A DNA stretch of 64,000 bases from NCBI GenBank assembly GCA_910575815.1, contig CAJTFN010000004.1, positions 124,001 to 188,000 of the forward strand, given 5' to 3'. A model generated the notes under the pieces. It was not told the DNA's origin. It ran no database searches and worked only from the letters and a program-made list of their open reading frames with translations. This stretch comes from Oscillospiraceae bacterium. GTDB lineage: Bacteria; Bacillota; Clostridia; Oscillospirales; Oscillospiraceae. Made by a program: the position numbers and the translations under genes. How positions within the stretch are numbered: the first letter of the stretch is position 1; every line of letters starts with the position of its first letter. Below are positions 23,851 to 31,139 of the stretch, in pieces.

Positions 23851-24063
23851 ATGGCAGGCACATATACCACCCGGCAGGGGGACGCCTGGGACGCTATCGC
23901 CCACCGGGTTTATGGCAGCGTGAAATATACCGGCTGGCTGATGGAGAACAACCACCCCCACCTGGACACGTTCCGGTTTCAGGCCGGGGTGGTCCTCCAG
24001 ACGCCGGACCCGCCGCCTGACAGCGCGGCGGACAATCTGCCAATATGGAGGACCGAGGCATGA
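23851..24063 (+). CDS. Phage tail protein X (LysM-like)
   Basis: A 70-residue gpX-type protein: TYTTRQGDAWDAIAHRVYGS and PHLDTFRFQAGVVLQTPD form a LysM-like fold found at the base of contractile tails. It is complete. AAGGAGGAG precedes ATG 23851. Its TGA overlaps the ATG of the next gene, so the two are translationally coupled. It is the first intact tail gene after the tape-measure remnant. Confidence 0.85.
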   Translation: MAGTYTTRQGDAWDAIAHRVYGSVKYTGWLMENNHPHLDTFRFQAGVVLQTPDPPPDSAADNLPIWRTEA

Positions 24064-25052
24064 GGACACGGCGGGCGTATGTGGATCTGACATGGAACGG
24101 CGCAGCCGTGGCCGGAAAAATGAGCGGCTACCAGAAAGACGTGACCTATACGGACCCGGCCAGCGGAGAGGCGGACAGCATAGACGTTTCGATCCATGAC
24201 CGGGCCGGAAAGTGGATCGGCCCATGGTTTCCTGAAACCGGGGACACCCTGGCGGCCACCATCAAGGCCATGGACTGGGAGCGGGAGGGGGACACCCGGA
24301 TCCTGCCCTGCGGGTCCTTTGTGCTGGACAACTTCAATTTTTCCGGCTGGCCCATAGCGGGCACCATTTCCGGCGTGTCCGTCCCGGCGGACAGTTCTTT
24401 CCGGGAAACCGAGCGGAGCAAAACCTGGGAAAATGTAACCGTGGAGGAGATCGGAAAGGAGATCGCGGGCCGGGCCGGGGTGGCCCTGGCCTATGACGTG
24501 GAGGGCGGCCCCATTCAGATCATGACCATAGAGCAATCGGAACAAACAGACTGCAATTTTTACATGGACCTGTGCAACACATACGGCCTGGCCATGAAAG
24601 TCTATTCCAAAAAAATCGTGGTTTTTGACCGGGAGGCATACAAGGCCAAGGGGCCGGTGGCCACCATCACCCCGGACATGATCCAGTCCTGGAACTGGGA
24701 CAGGAAAATGGCCGGAACCTACACCGGCGGGGAGTACACATACACGGACCCTGGCACCGAGGAGGAAATAAAGGTCAACGTGGGAGAGGGTCTCCGGATC
24801 CTGAAAGTTTCCGGCAAGGCGGACAACAAAGCCGACGCGGAGCGCAAGATCAAGGCGGCGGTGGCCAACGCAAACCACGGGACCAGCAAAATGTCCGTGA
24901 CCATCATGGGCACCGCCTCCCTGGTGGCCTCCCAATGCGTGGCCGTGGTGGGCCTGGGGAAAATGTCCGGGAAATATTACATTGACCAGATCACCCACCA
25001 CATCGGAGGCAGCGGTTACACCATGGACCTGGACCTGTCACTGGTGGAATGA
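24060..25052 (+). CDS. Phage late control protein D (baseplate hub)
   Basis: A 330-residue gpD-family protein, the hub ring of contractile-tail baseplates (related to phage Mu gp44 and T4 gp27). The fold is supported by DVSIHDRAGKWIGPWFPETG near residue 43, FSGWPIAGTISGVSVPAD near 92 and the end YYIDQITHHIGGSGYTMDLD. ATG 24060 overlaps the tail X stop and has a GGAGGACCGAGG site; an in-frame ATG at 24045 is less well placed. The gene is intact. Confidence 0.85.
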   Translation: MRTRRAYVDLTWNGAAVAGKMSGYQKDVTYTDPASGEADSIDVSIHDRAGKWIGPWFPETGDTLAATIKAMDWEREGDTRILPCGSFVLDNFNFSGWPIAGTISGVSVPADSSFRETERSKTWENVTVEEIGKEIAGRAGVALAYDVEGGPIQIMTIEQSEQTDCNFYMDLCNTYGLAMKVYSKKIVVFDREAYKAKGPVATITPDMIQSWNWDRKMAGTYTGGEYTYTDPGTEEEIKVNVGEGLRILKVSGKADNKADAERKIKAAVANANHGTSKMSVTIMGTASLVASQCVAVVGLGKMSGKYYIDQITHHIGGSGYTMDLDLSLVE

Positions 25053-25067
25053 GGAGAGGAGGCAGAC

Positions 25068-25478
25068 ATGGGAAACGAGATCCGGCTGGGCAAGGTTTCA
25101 GCCGTGGACCACCCCGCCGGCATGGTGCGGGTGGTGTACCACGAAAAGGACGACGACGTAACCCGCATGATCCCCATTCTGTCCACGGTTTTTTCCGGGG
25201 TTTACAGTATGCCGGAGGTGGGGGATCAGGTTTTGGTCCTCCACCTGTCCAACGGGACCGAGGCCGGGGTGGTCCTGGGCCGCCCCTGGAGCGGGAAAAC
25301 AAAACCGCCGGAGGGGGCGGAAAAGCTGTACCGCCTGGACATGGACCGCGCCCCAGGTGTGGCCATGGTCCGCTATGACGGCAAGGCCAAGGACCTGACG
25401 ATCCACTGTGACGGGACCCTGAACATTACGGCGGGTGGCGCCATCACCATCAACGGGAAAACCATTGACCTGAACTAA
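25068..25478 (+). CDS. Phage baseplate assembly protein V (spike)
   Basis: A 136-residue gpV/Gp5-type spike protein. The N-terminal OB domain (residues 5-85) includes GKVSAVDHPAGMVRVVYH and MPEVGDQVLVLHLSNG. The C-terminal short beta-helix repeats read LTIHCDGTLNITAGGAITIN. It trimerises into the tail tip that carries the PAAR cap encoded by the next gene. GAGGAGG precedes ATG 25068. Confidence 0.85.
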   Translation: MGNEIRLGKVSAVDHPAGMVRVVYHEKDDDVTRMIPILSTVFSGVYSMPEVGDQVLVLHLSNGTEAGVVLGRPWSGKTKPPEGAEKLYRLDMDRAPGVAMVRYDGKAKDLTIHCDGTLNITAGGAITINGKTIDLN

Positions 25479-25497
25479 AGGAGAGGAGGCGGAGGCC

Positions 25498-25788
25498 ATG
25501 CCAGCGGCAACGCGAAAAGGGGACCAATGCACCGGACACGACGCCTGCCCACCTGTTCCCCTGGTGGAGCATAGCCCGGACGTGAACATAAACGGGCGGG
25601 GCGCTGGCTGCGTGGGGGACCACTACGCCACCCACGGCTGTGTCGCACACCCCGGACACCAGGACGTGATCGCCGCCGGGAGTTCCACGGTATTCATTAA
25701 CAAAAAACCCGCCGCCAGGATCGGGGACGCCGTTTCCATCGGCGGGACGGTCCAGGACGGCAGCGGGAATGTGAGGATAGGGGGGTAA
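25498..25788 (+). CDS. PAAR-domain spike tip protein
   Basis: A 96-residue PAAR protein that caps the tail spike with a metal-bound sharp tip. The family repeats PAATRKGDQCTGHDACPP, DVNINGRGAGCVGDHYATHG and TVFINKKPAARIGDAVSIGG are complete, with several His/Cys ligands. GAGAGGAGG precedes ATG 25498. It sits 19 bp after the spike gene, the usual order. Confidence 0.9.
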   Translation: MPAATRKGDQCTGHDACPPVPLVEHSPDVNINGRGAGCVGDHYATHGCVAHPGHQDVIAAGSSTVFINKKPAARIGDAVSIGGTVQDGSGNVRIGG

Positions 25789-25791
25789 GCT

Positions 25792-26193
25792 GTGGCCATT
25801 GGATCGCTGGGCGGGATCGTCTTTCAGGTGAGCGACAGCGCCGTTTTGACCTTTAAGGGAATGACCCGCGAGGTTTCCAGCCGGTGGGTGGAGCATGAGG
25901 TCATGGGCGTAAAGCCGAAACCGGAATTTTTAGGGGCAGGCAATCAAAAGATCACCCTGCCCATTACCCTGTCCGCCGGCCTGGGCGTCAAGCCCCGCAA
26001 AATGCTGGAACTGGTGGAGCGCATGGTGGAAAGCGGCGATGCAGAATATTTGATCATAAAGGGCAGGCCGGTGGGCCGCCACCCGTTCCGCCTGACCGCC
26101 TCCAGCGAAACATGGGGGGATATGTACGGCCATGGAGAACTGGCCAAGGCAATTAGTACATTTACCGCCACCACCATACCGGCGGCGGAGTAA
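25792..26193 (+). CDS. Phage tail protein U (tail terminator-like)
   Basis: A 133-residue gpU-family protein (P2 gpU). The key region is SSRWVEHEVMGVKPKPEFLG near residues 30-49, with PITLSAGLGVKPRKMLELVE after it. It forms a ring at the end of the contractile tail. The GTG start at 25792 lies 3 bp after the PAAR stop. After its stop a GGAGGA ribosome site is left without a gene, indicating a second deletion of downstream baseplate and fibre genes. Confidence 0.8.
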   Translation: MAIGSLGGIVFQVSDSAVLTFKGMTREVSSRWVEHEVMGVKPKPEFLGAGNQKITLPITLSAGLGVKPRKMLELVERMVESGDAEYLIIKGRPVGRHPFRLTASSETWGDMYGHGELAKAISTFTATTIPAAE

Positions 26194-26396
26194 GGAGGAA
26201 GAAATAAGAAACGGTTTTCGCTGTGCGTCCGGTGATAAGAATGGTAAAAATGCAATCATAATCACCAATGCTGCGGGTTTTGTATTCCTTGCCAACTTCA
26301 AACTGTGCCATTTTCGTTTGCCCCCTTGTTTTTTTCGCCTTACTTTGTTATTATAGGGGCGGGCCGGTGTAAGGCTACCGGCCTGCCCATTGTGGT

Positions 26397-26441
26397 GGAT
26401 AGCGGCTTTACCTTTGACCGGGGGGAGCCGCTATCCTTTTT
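26397..26441 (+). terminator. Terminator of the phage tail operon
   Basis: GGATAGCGGCT (26397-26407) pairs perfectly with AGCCGCTATCC (26426-26436), followed by TTTTT. A second GC-rich hairpin (GGCCGGT/ACCGGCC) lies just upstream near 26361-26383. Between the gpU stop and here no gene is seen. Confidence 0.75.
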
Positions 26442-26553
26442 ATTCACCCATGATCCGCTTGACACTTTCGCGGAGTTCTTCGAGCGTTTCGCATTTAGCG
26501 ATAAGTTCCAGAACCGCACGGAGCAGGGCCATTGTGGTGTTCATTTCGTCCAT
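26440..26553 (-). CDS. 37-residue phage-associated small protein
   Basis: MDEMNTTMALLRAVLELIAK continues with CETLEELRESVKRIMGE: a small acidic helical protein. ATG 26553 is chosen over an upstream in-frame ATG because GGAAGTGAGGA lies just before it. A good leftward promoter with an operator is present. I do not recognise the family. It is divergent from a small ribbon-helix-helix-like gene and shares its operator region, so the pair may be co-regulated, possibly as a toxin-antitoxin-like or immunity pair. That is inference. Confidence 0.5.
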   Translation of the reverse strand: MDEMNTTMALLRAVLELIAKCETLEELRESVKRIMGE

Positions 26554-26602
26554 GTCCTCACTTCCTTTCTTAAAGGGCTTGTACCCTTGCCTTACAATAA
26601 GA

Positions 26603-26631
26603 ATTATACTACATGATTGCATGAATGTCTA
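26603..26631 (-). promoter_or_regulatory. Leftward promoter containing an operator
   Basis: On the minus strand TAGACA (26626-26631) and TATAAT (26603-26608) are 17 bp apart. The spacer is exactly the 15-bp operator repeat plus two bases. Confidence 0.65.
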
Positions 26632-26662
26632 TTGACAGAATACACAAACATGATTGCATGAA
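26611..26662. repeat. Two 15-bp operator repeats between divergent small genes
   Basis: ACATGATTGCATGAA occurs at 26611-26625 and again at 26648-26662, a 37-bp period. CATG-ATTG-CATG is palindromic. A weaker third copy, CATGGTTTCATG, lies near 26679-26690. Likely binding sites for the adjacent ribbon-helix-helix-like protein. Confidence 0.6.
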
Positions 26663-26727
26663 CTTTGTGTAAAATGTTCATGGTTTCATGTATGGAAATG
26701 TGGTATAGTAATGGCGAGGTGATAAAC

Positions 26728-26913
26728 ATGGCAACAAAAGCGCATTTAGAGGGGAATAAGCGGTATCTTGAAAAACTGGACCATTACACCATCCGCTTTC
26801 CAGGGGGGTCAAAAGAAAAAATAATGCAACACGCAAAGGAGAGCGGCAAAAGCCTGAACGCCTATATAATCGGACTGATTGAGGCGGACATGGGTAAGCT
26901 GTCCGAGGAGTAA
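26728..26913 (+). CDS. Small Arc/CopG-like (ribbon-helix-helix) protein
   Basis: A 61-residue protein: a short basic start, HYTIRFPGGSKEKIMQHAKE, then SGKSLNAYIIGLIEADM. This is the beta strand-helix-helix pattern of Arc/MetJ-type DNA-binding proteins, common as phage repressors or antitoxins. ATG 26728 is chosen because GGCGAGGTGAT lies upstream; an in-frame ATG at 26665 lies inside the operator region. Palindromic repeats upstream suggest autoregulation and control of the divergent 37-residue gene. Confidence 0.65.
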   Translation: MATKAHLEGNKRYLEKLDHYTIRFPGGSKEKIMQHAKESGKSLNAYIIGLIEADMGKLSEE

Positions 26914-27057
26914 CGGAAAAGGGCCGGGACACTTTCGGCCCGGCCTCCAGAGCCGAAACAACAAAATTTTTGATTGCTGGATATTCCAACGGGCCGGAAA
27001 ACGGAACCGTGGTAATATTAAGAAAAATTTTGATTATTTCGGCGGCTGGAGGCGACC

Positions 27058-27300
27058 ATGAGGGCATACACATACCACGGGAAAAGGAATATTTGCGGTG
27101 ATCGCATAAGACTGGCCCGCCTGGCGAAACGCTTTTCGCAGTCTGATTTATGCAGACAATTACAGCTGATCGGGATCCCTATGGAGCGGGACAGCATAAG
27201 CAGGATTGAGAGCGGCAGCAGGTATGTGGCGGATTATGAAGTTACCACCATAGCGGATATTCTGGACGTTTCCGTGTTGTGGCTGCTGGGGAGAGAGTGA
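27058..27300 (+). CDS. XRE-family helix-turn-helix regulator
   Basis: An 80-residue Cro/CI-type protein. A helix-turn-helix fills residues 16-70 (DRIRLARLAKRFSQSDLCRQ, then ERDSISRIESGSRYVADYEV), ending in LDVSVLWLLG, the usual XRE closing segment. It lacks a separate sensing domain. It belongs to the phage regulatory segment. GGCTGGAGG precedes ATG 27058. A hairpin terminator starts at the base after its stop. Confidence 0.85.
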   Translation: MRAYTYHGKRNICGDRIRLARLAKRFSQSDLCRQLQLIGIPMERDSISRIESGSRYVADYEVTTIADILDVSVLWLLGRE

Positions 27301-27331
27301 AACCGGCGTGGTATTGCACCGCGCCGGTTTT
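27301..27331 (+). terminator. Terminator after XRE gene
   Basis: AACCGGCG (27301-27308) pairs with CGCCGGTT (27322-27329), followed by TT. It separates the XRE gene from the transposase gene. Confidence 0.65.
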
Positions 27332-27353
27332 GTCATGCCACAAGGAGGCTGCT

Positions 27354-28403
27354 ATGAATTACAAGGGATATAAACATATCCAGTGGGAGCAACGGCTGAA
27401 AATAGAGGGCGCCCTGCGGACCGGAGCGAAACCGGCGGCGATTGCCCAGGAATTAGGGGTATGCAAGAAAACAATCTACAATGAGATTGCGCGGGGAATG
27501 TGCGTTCAGCAGACCAGCGAATACGAATTTGTGGAAAGATACTGCGCGGACGTGGCGGAGCGGAAATACCAGGAGAATTTGAGAGCAAAGGGGCCGGACG
27601 TTAAGCTGGGGAAAGATTTTGCTTTTGTGGAGTACATCGAGGACCAGATCATAAATAAAAAGCGGTCCCCCGGCGTGGCCCTGGCACAAATCCAGATTGA
27701 CGGGAAAAAGTTTGATACTGAAATTTGCGAAACCACCCTTTACAACTGGATTTATCGGGGGGACATTTTCCTGAACTTGACCGAGGCGGATCTGCTGTAT
27801 AAGGGGGAGCGGCGGAGCGAGGGACGAAAACCGGGCGACAACAACCGGGCCAGACCGGCCAAGGGGGACACCATCGAACAGCGCCCGGAGGAGATCAACA
27901 GCCGGGAAACTTTCGGCAACTGGGAAATGGACAGCGTTATGGGGTGCAAGGGTAGCAAGGCGGCCCTGGTGGTGCTGACCGAGCGGCTGACCCGTTACCC
28001 CGTGATCGTCCGGGTGCCTGATCATACCATGGAAAGCGTGGTCCGGGCGCTGGACCGCATGGAGCGCCGCATGGGGGCAAAGTTCCGGGAGGTTTTCCAC
28101 TCCATCACCGTGGATAATGGGTGCGAGTTCCAGGACTGCGAGGGGATGGAGCGATCCAAGCGGGCCAGGAAACCGCGCACAAAGATTTTTTATTGCCACC
28201 CATATTCTGCCTATGAGCGAGGCAGCAACGAAAACATGAACCGGATCATAAGGCGGTTTTTTCCAAAGGGGACCAACTTCGACAATGTGAGCGCGGCGGA
28301 GGTGGCAGAGGTGGAGGAGTGGCTGGCCAACTATCCCCGCCGGATCCTGGACTGGAAAACGCCGCAAATGCTTTATGACGAATACATGACCGTGGCGGCC
28401 TGA
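27354..28403 (+). CDS. IS30-family transposase
   Basis: A 349-residue IS30 transposase. The N-terminal helix-turn-helix (residues 5-50, GAKPAAIAQELGVCKKTIYN) binds the element ends. The DDE catalytic core is intact: Asp in FGNWEMDSVMG near 205, Asp in ITVDNGCEF near 262 and Glu in YSAYERGSNENMNR near 295. ATG 27354 has ACAAGGAGG upstream. No terminal inverted repeats were recognised immediately outside the gene, so it may be a phage-resident gene rather than a complete insertion sequence. A strong terminator lies ~100 bp after it. Confidence 0.9.
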   Translation: MNYKGYKHIQWEQRLKIEGALRTGAKPAAIAQELGVCKKTIYNEIARGMCVQQTSEYEFVERYCADVAERKYQENLRAKGPDVKLGKDFAFVEYIEDQIINKKRSPGVALAQIQIDGKKFDTEICETTLYNWIYRGDIFLNLTEADLLYKGERRSEGRKPGDNNRARPAKGDTIEQRPEEINSRETFGNWEMDSVMGCKGSKAALVVLTERLTRYPVIVRVPDHTMESVVRALDRMERRMGAKFREVFHSITVDNGCEFQDCEGMERSKRARKPRTKIFYCHPYSAYERGSNENMNRIIRRFFPKGTNFDNVSAAEVAEVEEWLANYPRRILDWKTPQMLYDEYMTVAA

Positions 28404-28500
28404 CCAGCTGAACACGGGAAAACGACCAGGCCGGAACCGCCCAGGGACGCCGGCCAATTCTTTGCGCCATTTTTGCACCGCCAGCGCCGTGGAGGCGTGG

Positions 28501-28537
28501 AAAACGGGGATCCCACCTGGAGCGGGATCCCCGTTTT
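28501..28537 (+). terminator. Strong terminator after transposase region
   Basis: AAAACGGGGATCCC (28501-28514) pairs perfectly with GGGATCCCCGTTTT (28524-28537), then T. It is the last element that can be assigned to the phage-derived block. Confidence 0.9.
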
Positions 28538-28545
28538 TAGGGCTA

Positions 28546-28585
28546 TTAAAAACTTTTTATAATTTTTTGTAATTTAGTCTTGACA
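28546..28585 (+). promoter_or_regulatory. Second copy of the hicA upstream sequence, no gene
   Basis: These 40 bp match the region upstream of hicA (23798-23837, reverse strand) at 34 of 40 positions, including TCTTGAC at the -35 box. Downstream there is no clear -10 or gene. The rest of 28586-29223 is AT-rich, with no convincing gene on either strand. Confidence 0.4.
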
Positions 28586-29223
28586 TTTTGCTGTGAATTT
28601 TTTGTTAGAAATTTCGTAAGGGACCTGGCGGTGTTCCGGTGGTGAGAGCTTGTTTCATGCCGGCTCAGAAGAGTTTGTATTTTATGCGCTGGGTCTTTGC
28701 CTGATGATTGTCTTTCCTTGGCTTAGTTGTATGAAAACTATGAGGAGACTCCTTTTAAAGCTAAAGATTAAAAGAGATAGGCACGCTATGCGTATCTCTC
28801 CTTGTCTATTGTTTAAAAAGATTCTCCTCAAAACATTGCGGAACAATTCAATAATCTGCATGATTATATAGTTCCTGTTCAAAATGCATACTGCAATATA
28901 CCTTTTTTCATTTCTATCATCAATATTCACAAAATAGGACGGCCGTACAAAATCGGAAACCACCTTTCTTTTTTGCGGGGATTGAGGACTGGTCGTCTGT
29001 ATAGGGTGAAGAACTGGACCGTTTTGCCCGGATATCCATTTACGATATAAAACTTACTGTTTTTCAAAGATGAAAAGTGTGTATTGAAAAAAGAGAAACC
29101 AGCAGATATAATGGGAAGGGTCAGCCGTCATAGTATAGAGGAAGAGCCCTTTTTGCGGCTGTATATAAAGTAACACGGTGTTGTTTGAGACGGCGCCAAA
29201 AGTTGACGAGGAGGTACGGTTTG

Positions 29224-30765
29224 ATGACATTAGAGGATTTACTTTGTTATAATGATATTGTAATCCAATGCCATGACGACCCGGACGCGGACGCTATCGC
29301 CAGCGGCTACGCGCTGCTGAAATATCTGGAGAGCAAGGGGAAGTCCCCCCGGCTGGTATACAGCGGCGGGCGGAAAGTCACAAAAAACAATCTGCTGTTG
29401 ATGATCGAGAAACTGAACATCCCCCTGGAACATATGCGGAGGACGGACGACGAGGCGGAGCTTTTGATTACGGTGGACTGCCGGGCCGGACAGCGCAATG
29501 TTTCCGCGCTGCCCCACCAAACTCTCGCGATCATTGACCACCACGAGCTTGACATGGGAGAGGTTTTGCCGGAACTGTGTGAGATGCGGACGGATTGCGG
29601 CGCCTGCGTCACCGTGATATGGGCCATGCTGAAAAAGGCTGGGTTTCCCATTGAGGACCGCCTGCTGTCCACCGCGTTGTACTATGGCCTGTACATGGAT
29701 ACCCAAAAGTTCAAGGGCACCGAGAAGCTGGACCGGGAAATGCTGGATGCCCTGCGGTTTGATTGGGATATCGTTCTCCTGCTCCAGAGCGCGGACCTGG
29801 CCCTGGATGATTTCCGGACCGCGGGCAGCGCTTTTATGAACCTGCGCTACCATCCGGACTATCATTTTGCCCTGGCTCCGGTGAACACCTCCGAGCCGTA
29901 TATGCTGGGTATCGTCAGCGATATGATGATGGATGTGCACGAGCTGTCTGTGTGCGTCGCCTATTGTCTGCTGGAAAGAGATCGGTGCGTCAAGGTTTCC
30001 GTGCGCTGCTGCAAGCGTAGGGACCGGGCGGATGAGCTGGTGCACTGGCTTGTCCGGGACATGGGGGATGACGGCGGCGGCGACCGAACCAAGGCCGCGG
30101 GACGGCTGCCGCTGGCGCTGCTGGAAAAGAACTGCCCAGACGGCAATCTGCTCTATACTGCCGGGGAACTGATTTTCCAGCGGCTGACCGATTATTTCCG
30201 CACTCCGCTCAAGCGTCTTGCCCCCCGGGCGGAGGAGTATGAGCCCGCCCGGGCGGAGGAGTTCTGCAAAGAGAAGGCGGAACTCTACCACAAGAAAAAG
30301 GTTCCCGCAGGCTATGCGCGTACCATAGACCTGTTTCCGGAGGGAACGGAGATTCTTCTCCGCACACCGGAGGGGGATATCATCAAGAAAGCCGCCCCCG
30401 AGCTCTATATTATGATTGACGCGGAGCACGAAGTTTCGCACATCACGGAAGAGGACCTGCGGCGGAATTATGAGCTGACAGACGAGGAATTCCCCATGGA
30501 CGGAGAGTTGCTGTGGCAACCGAAGGTGTACCACGCCGGAAAAAAAGAGGCAATGCCGCTAACTCCGCACGCGAAAAAGTGCGTAGCCAAGGACGCACCC
30601 CGAATCTGGGCCGCTCAGTTGAGCTGCCGACTAGAGGTCCTTGTGTGGGGAGACTGGCGTTTGGGCGAGATTGGGGACTGGCTGGTCTGCCAGGAGGATG
30701 ACCATCAAGACGCATACATCATCCCGAAGTCGGCTTTTGAGCAGTCCTACGAGAGAGTGGAGTGA
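29224..30765 (+). CDS. DHH-family phosphoesterase
   Basis: A 513-residue DHH/DHHA1 phosphoesterase, the group of NrnA and RecJ-like enzymes that hydrolyse short nucleotides or cyclic dinucleotide products. Metal-binding motifs are clear: HDDPDADAIASGY near residue 16, TVDCRAGQ near 82 and IDHHELDMG near 102. The ~190-residue C-terminal extension beyond a usual NrnA has no family I recognise. ATG 29224 is chosen because GAGGAGG lies 9 nt upstream; the frame is open further upstream. It stands alone, between an 820-bp AT-rich gap and a terminator. Confidence 0.82.
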   Translation: MTLEDLLCYNDIVIQCHDDPDADAIASGYALLKYLESKGKSPRLVYSGGRKVTKNNLLLMIEKLNIPLEHMRRTDDEAELLITVDCRAGQRNVSALPHQTLAIIDHHELDMGEVLPELCEMRTDCGACVTVIWAMLKKAGFPIEDRLLSTALYYGLYMDTQKFKGTEKLDREMLDALRFDWDIVLLLQSADLALDDFRTAGSAFMNLRYHPDYHFALAPVNTSEPYMLGIVSDMMMDVHELSVCVAYCLLERDRCVKVSVRCCKRRDRADELVHWLVRDMGDDGGGDRTKAAGRLPLALLEKNCPDGNLLYTAGELIFQRLTDYFRTPLKRLAPRAEEYEPARAEEFCKEKAELYHKKKVPAGYARTIDLFPEGTEILLRTPEGDIIKKAAPELYIMIDAEHEVSHITEEDLRRNYELTDEEFPMDGELLWQPKVYHAGKKEAMPLTPHAKKCVAKDAPRIWAAQLSCRLEVLVWGDWRLGEIGDWLVCQEDDHQDAYIIPKSAFEQSYERVE

Positions 30766-30773
30766 GTTGAATA

Positions 30774-30812
30774 CAAAGGTCCGTTCTGGTTTTGGAACGG
30801 ACCTTTGCTTTT
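30774..30812 (+). terminator. Terminator after DHH gene
   Basis: A perfect 13-bp stem (30774-30786 with 30795-30807) is followed by CTTTTG. Two further hairpins (30835-30856 and about 30976-31008, CCCGTG/CACGGG followed by T-rich sequence) lie in the gap to the next gene, which otherwise holds nothing clear. Confidence 0.8.
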
Positions 30813-31139
30813 GCCTTTGTAGCTCCAAAAGTAACCCCCGGCCTGGCCGGGGGTAAAAAATAGCTTATAGCGAGGAGTAAAACAAGAAAAGAAATAAGCT
30901 CCCTGTTTAAAGTAAGAGCGGTTTACGTCTCTTGAAAGAAACCACCTGCATCATCTGTTACGAAAAGCATTTAAAAAAGCCCGTGCGTCCAGTCGGCACA
31001 CGGGTTTATTTTTCATTTTTAAAAGGATTTTAAAAATTTTCCAAAAATAAAACCAAACCGCCTCCAGATGGAACTTAATATATAGAGCTCCGCAAAAGTC
31101 GACGTACAGCTCGTGAAGGGAAACATTAGGAGGTATTTC

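Larger units (their letters stand above)
18821..28540 (+). mobile_element. Gutted myovirus prophage remnant
   Basis: Two packaging genes, one head-tail gene, the end of a tape-measure gene and five tail/baseplate genes lie in phage order. They are followed by small regulators and an IS30 transposase. Portal, capsid, protease, sheath, tube, fibre, lysis and integrase genes are missing. No att repeat was found, so the borders are the outer phage-type genes and are approximate. Confidence 0.85.

Noticed and set aside
28650..28871. 73-residue rightward ORF in the AT-rich gap
   Set aside because: Atypical composition, no ribosome site and no family; an opposite frame of similar quality overlaps it.
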